Shown: in pieces, positions 47,545 through 50,134 of the stretch
How the letters are laid out: the number at the start of each line of letters is the position of its first letter
How positions within the stretch are numbered: the first letter of the stretch is position 1
Assembly (NCBI GenBank): GCA_005281725.1
Contig: SSBO01000003.1
Coordinates: 8,355,947-8,406,080, forward strand
From: Wuchereria bancrofti
Taxonomy: Eukaryota > Nematoda > Chromadorea > Rhabditida > Onchocercidae
DNA length: 50,134 nt
Direction: 5' to 3'
Notes under the pieces: model-generated
Seen by the model: only the letters and a program-made list of their open reading frames with translations
What the model was told of the DNA's origin: nothing
The model's database searches: none
Translations under genes and position numbers: made by a program

Positions 47545-49710
47545 CACGATTACATGAATAACATGAATGAAATACTATGATTAGAATATGATAATATGAT
47601 AATAAATAATAGAATATGATAATCATTAGTGCAATTAAAGTAATAATCATTATTGAACTATAAATATTGCTAAATTTTTTCCATTCCTATTTTAATTGTA
47701 AAAAATGTTTACTTTATTTGTATGAAATTTCATTCAGTGTTAAATTATTTTAAACGTTGAAATCGTAAAATATTAGAAAGAAAAAAAAAATGAATGTTTA
47801 CATCAATTGAAATGATAAATATATTTCATAGGATAATTGTTAATGAACAATTATACCAAATTTAGAATATGAATTTTATTGCAGTTATAAAAATGCATAA
47901 ATTTAATTTTTTTTGTTAATATAATTATTTGATAGCATTTTTAATTTTGCTAATAGCTAATCCAATAATTGAAGTATTAAAATATGTTGAAAGTATAAAG
48001 TTACTAATAACTAATATACTAATTAACTTTAAATATTACTATATAAATGCTAAATATTTACTTTAATTGCAATTAACAGAGGAAAAATTGAAAGAAAGAA
48101 GAAAAAAAACGTAATAATAAAAGTATATTTAATTTTTTAACTGATTAGCTAAATAAATTCCATTTTTTTTTCTAAAAAAATTTAACAACTTTTTGAAATT
48201 AAAAAATTGTTCTTTGCATATTTGTATTTTTGTTGAAAATTGAATAAATTAAAGAAAAATGTATGCGAATTTTAATGAAAACATTGAAATAAAACAATGT
48301 GAAAAATTGTTAAATTAATTTTTAAACATTTAAATTTTTTCAAAGATTTTAAACACATTTTGATTTTTTCTTCTTTTTTTTGTCAATGAAAGGAATAAAT
48401 AATTATTAGATGAGAATTTTTGAAAAAAATAACATTTGTTTAAATTATTAGTAATATAATGAATATGTAGGAATGAATCTAATTTAGCTAACGTTTTGTC
48501 AATTCGTTTTATTTCATTTTTGTTATTTCTATTATCTATTTCCTATTTCAATTTATTAATTACACTTTAAGAAATAATTAAAGTTTAAACAATCAATTTA
48601 CAGTTACTATTATCATGTTAATTGTGTAAAGTTGATTAATATTAATTAGCAATTTTGTTTTTGTTTTCTTTTCTCTTTTTCATTTTGCTTTTTATTCTAA
48701 TTAATTAAATCTATAACGCAATAAAAAATTTTAAATACTATAAAGATAAAAAAATGAATAAGATTTCATTTCTGATTTAAAAAAGCCAATTTTATCAATT
48801 TAATTCATTAGCATAAATCGAAATACTTGAATACTGCATATGAATGACATTTTTCGAATATATGTAATCCTTTTTCCTAAATACTTTTACGCTTCACGCG
48901 CAAATGACGTCAATATTTGATTCAATTATGTGATAATAAAGATAAAAAATTAATTTTATACCACTTATAATAGTATATTAAATTAAAATTATATTTTTTT
49001 TTCTCAATTCCAAAATCAAAAAGTGATACAAATAAAGTTTGACATGTGATAATAAATGATATTTGACAATTATAACAAGCAATTTAATGTTATTCAACGA
49101 TTATACTAAAATATTAAATTCTAAATATTTGAATATAATTGTGGAAAAGTAATAGAAGAAAAATTATAATTGTAAAATTTAATAGATTAAGTAATTAAAA
49201 GTACAATTGAAAGAAAAAAAAAACCATATTTTAAAAAAAGAAATTATTGGATGTGAATTGCTGTAGAAATAAAAATAGAAAGATAAAAAATTTGCAAATG
49301 AAAATTTGAAGTAATAATTAATCAAAAAAAAAAAACATTTAAAGAAAAGAATAGATTCAAATTAAGAACAATTAAATGTAACAATGGAAAATGGATGTTA
49401 AGTCTTAATTCCTATCTAATTAATTGTTAATTAATCCATTTCAATCAAAAAACAAGAGAAAAGAGAAAACAATACTTATGAATCTAAATGGAATAATTTA
49501 ATAATTAAATAGAAAGAGATTAAAACACTGCAAAGGTATCAATAAAAATTTGAAATAATAACAAAGTGAAAGAAAATATTCAAAATAAAATGAAGAAAAT
49601 AAAATAAAAAAAAAGAAAAACGAAACGAAAATGTTATAATATGACAAAAATATAAATTGAATATTTTTTTTTGTGGAATAAAGTAAATATTTTCAAAAAT
49701 TTAATTTAAC

Positions 49711-49716
49711 TTTATT
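49711..49716 (-). terminator. Candidate polyadenylation signal AATAAA for the gene at the right edge
   Basis: The minus-strand hexamer lies 125 bases beyond the stop codon at 49843-49841. Confidence 0.4.
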
Positions 49717-49840
49717 TAATTTAGAAAAGTAAAAGTTTTTTTTTGCTTTTTTTTTGTTGAAAAAGAAATTTTTTTCTAGTTAGCACATAATTACAAAAAA
49801 AAAAAAATTCATTTTGAAATGATTTAAATGAAAACAATCA

Positions 49841-50002
49841 TCATCCATTACGATTATTAATATTACTAAAGAAGTTGCCAAGACCGGTAAGAATATTTGA
49901 CCGGCCATTGTTACGCTTATATTCGGCTGCTTCAGCTTGAAAACGGCTTTCCTGAAGCTTTTCAAATGCGCTACATCGTTTATCCTTGAATATATTTGGT
50001 AA
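49841..50002 (-). CDS. Terminal exon of an unrecognised gene (continues past the window)
   Basis: On the minus strand TTATTTCAG at 50003 and above is followed by a 162-base open frame in phase 0 ending in TGA. It encodes the last 53 residues of a protein, starting LPNIFKDKRCSAFEKLQESR. The first part is a probable charged helix (AFEKLQESRFQAEAAEYKR) and the end is Asn/Gly-rich. The composition is clearly richer in G+C than the flanking DNA. An overlapping minus-strand frame beginning at an internal ATG is a shadow. No family recognised; the rest of the gene lies to the right. Confidence 0.6.
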   Translation of the reverse strand, partial: LPNIFKDKRCSAFEKLQESRFQAEAAEYKRNNGRSNILTGLGNFFSNINNRNG

Positions 50003-50134
50003 CTGAAATAATTAAATTATTAAATTTTATGAAAATAATTTGTTTTTTTCTTCTTTTTTTTGTGAATAAATTTATTGCAGTGAAGAAAAAAAAAAAAATG
50101 AAAATTTAAAATAAATTAAAAATAAAAAAAAAAA

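Larger units (their letters stand above)
38247..49710. other. Gene-poor AT-rich region (~11.5 kb)
   Basis: No convincing exon on either strand. Open frames here are translated low-complexity DNA: purine tracts (39115-39215, 40618-40665), the ACATAC-type repeat, ATTATT runs (43500-43620) and the 30 bp minisatellite. It may hold distal regulatory DNA or long introns of the gene ending at 50002, though that gene is transcribed from the right and this lies beyond its 3' end. Confidence 0.55.

Noticed and set aside
47192..47650. Frames of 88-152 codons with perfect decapeptide repeats
   Set aside because: The 30-base unit keeps frames open on both strands; no promoter, splice site or unique flanking coding sequence supports a protein.
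1..50134. CRISPR arrays, bacterial operons, integrated endosymbiont DNA, spliced-leader RNA genes, tRNA genes
   Set aside because: Looked for by eye and not found; the direct repeats present lack spacer structure and all supported genes are spliced eukaryotic genes. A tRNA scan would be needed to exclude small RNA genes fully.

Overview
The window is nuclear DNA from an animal with compact, AT-rich, intron-dense genes. Splice acceptors mostly read TTTCAG or close variants, two genes start their ATG a few bases after such an acceptor (as expected for spliced-leader trans-splicing), and a yolk-receptor-type LDL receptor gene is present. Together this points to a nematode, possibly a spirurid/filarial one. 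The phylum call is fairly secure; anything finer is inference. I saw no bacterial operons, viral genes, CRISPR arrays, rRNA or recognisable tRNA.

Layout. (1) 1-8.4 kb is very AT-rich satellite: a diverged multi-kb unit present about twice, with a ~130 bp block recurring at least five times and an ~870 bp trinucleotide array inside it. Two single-N joins (2931, 5196) interrupt it. The 946 bp on each side of the N at 5196 are apparently the same sequence, so that duplication is probably an unmerged contig overlap. (2) 8.5-10.2 kb is a degenerate tandem array whose units carry GCATGC. (3) 10.2-11.9 kb is AT-rich with a ~175 bp T tract. (4) 11.9-13.4 kb (-) holds a complete five-exon gene for a small acidic C2H2 zinc-finger protein of unknown function, much richer in G+C than its surroundings. 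(5) 16.2-21.4 kb (+) is ATP-dependent DNA ligase I in 16 exons (646 residues), with the catalytic core intact but without the usual long N-terminal extension. (6) 24.3-27.6 kb (+) is an unrecognised gene for a Ser/Thr/Asn/Gln-rich then Lys/Glu-rich protein; its 5' end is unresolved. (7) 29.7-38.1 kb (-) is a 20-exon LDLR/VLDLR-type endocytic receptor (932 residues): signal peptide, eight LDLR class A modules (the last degenerate), EGF pair, YWTD propeller, EGF, one membrane segment and an NPVY tail. (8) 38.1-49.7 kb is gene-poor AT-rich DNA with microsatellites, a 30 bp minisatellite and a noncoding duplication. (9) 49.84-50.00 kb (-) is the terminal exon of a gene that continues past the window.

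The zinc-finger and ligase genes are divergent across 2.8 kb; the Lys/Glu-rich gene and the receptor are convergent across 2.2 kb. Nothing indicates a shared pathway: ligase acts in DNA replication and repair in the nucleus, the receptor at the plasma membrane and in endosomes. The least explained elements are the GC-rich zinc-finger gene lying beside satellite DNA, the GCATGC array, and the two non-satellite islands conserved inside the AT satellite. Exon models were built by hand from splice signals and reading phase; no alignment or transcript data were available.
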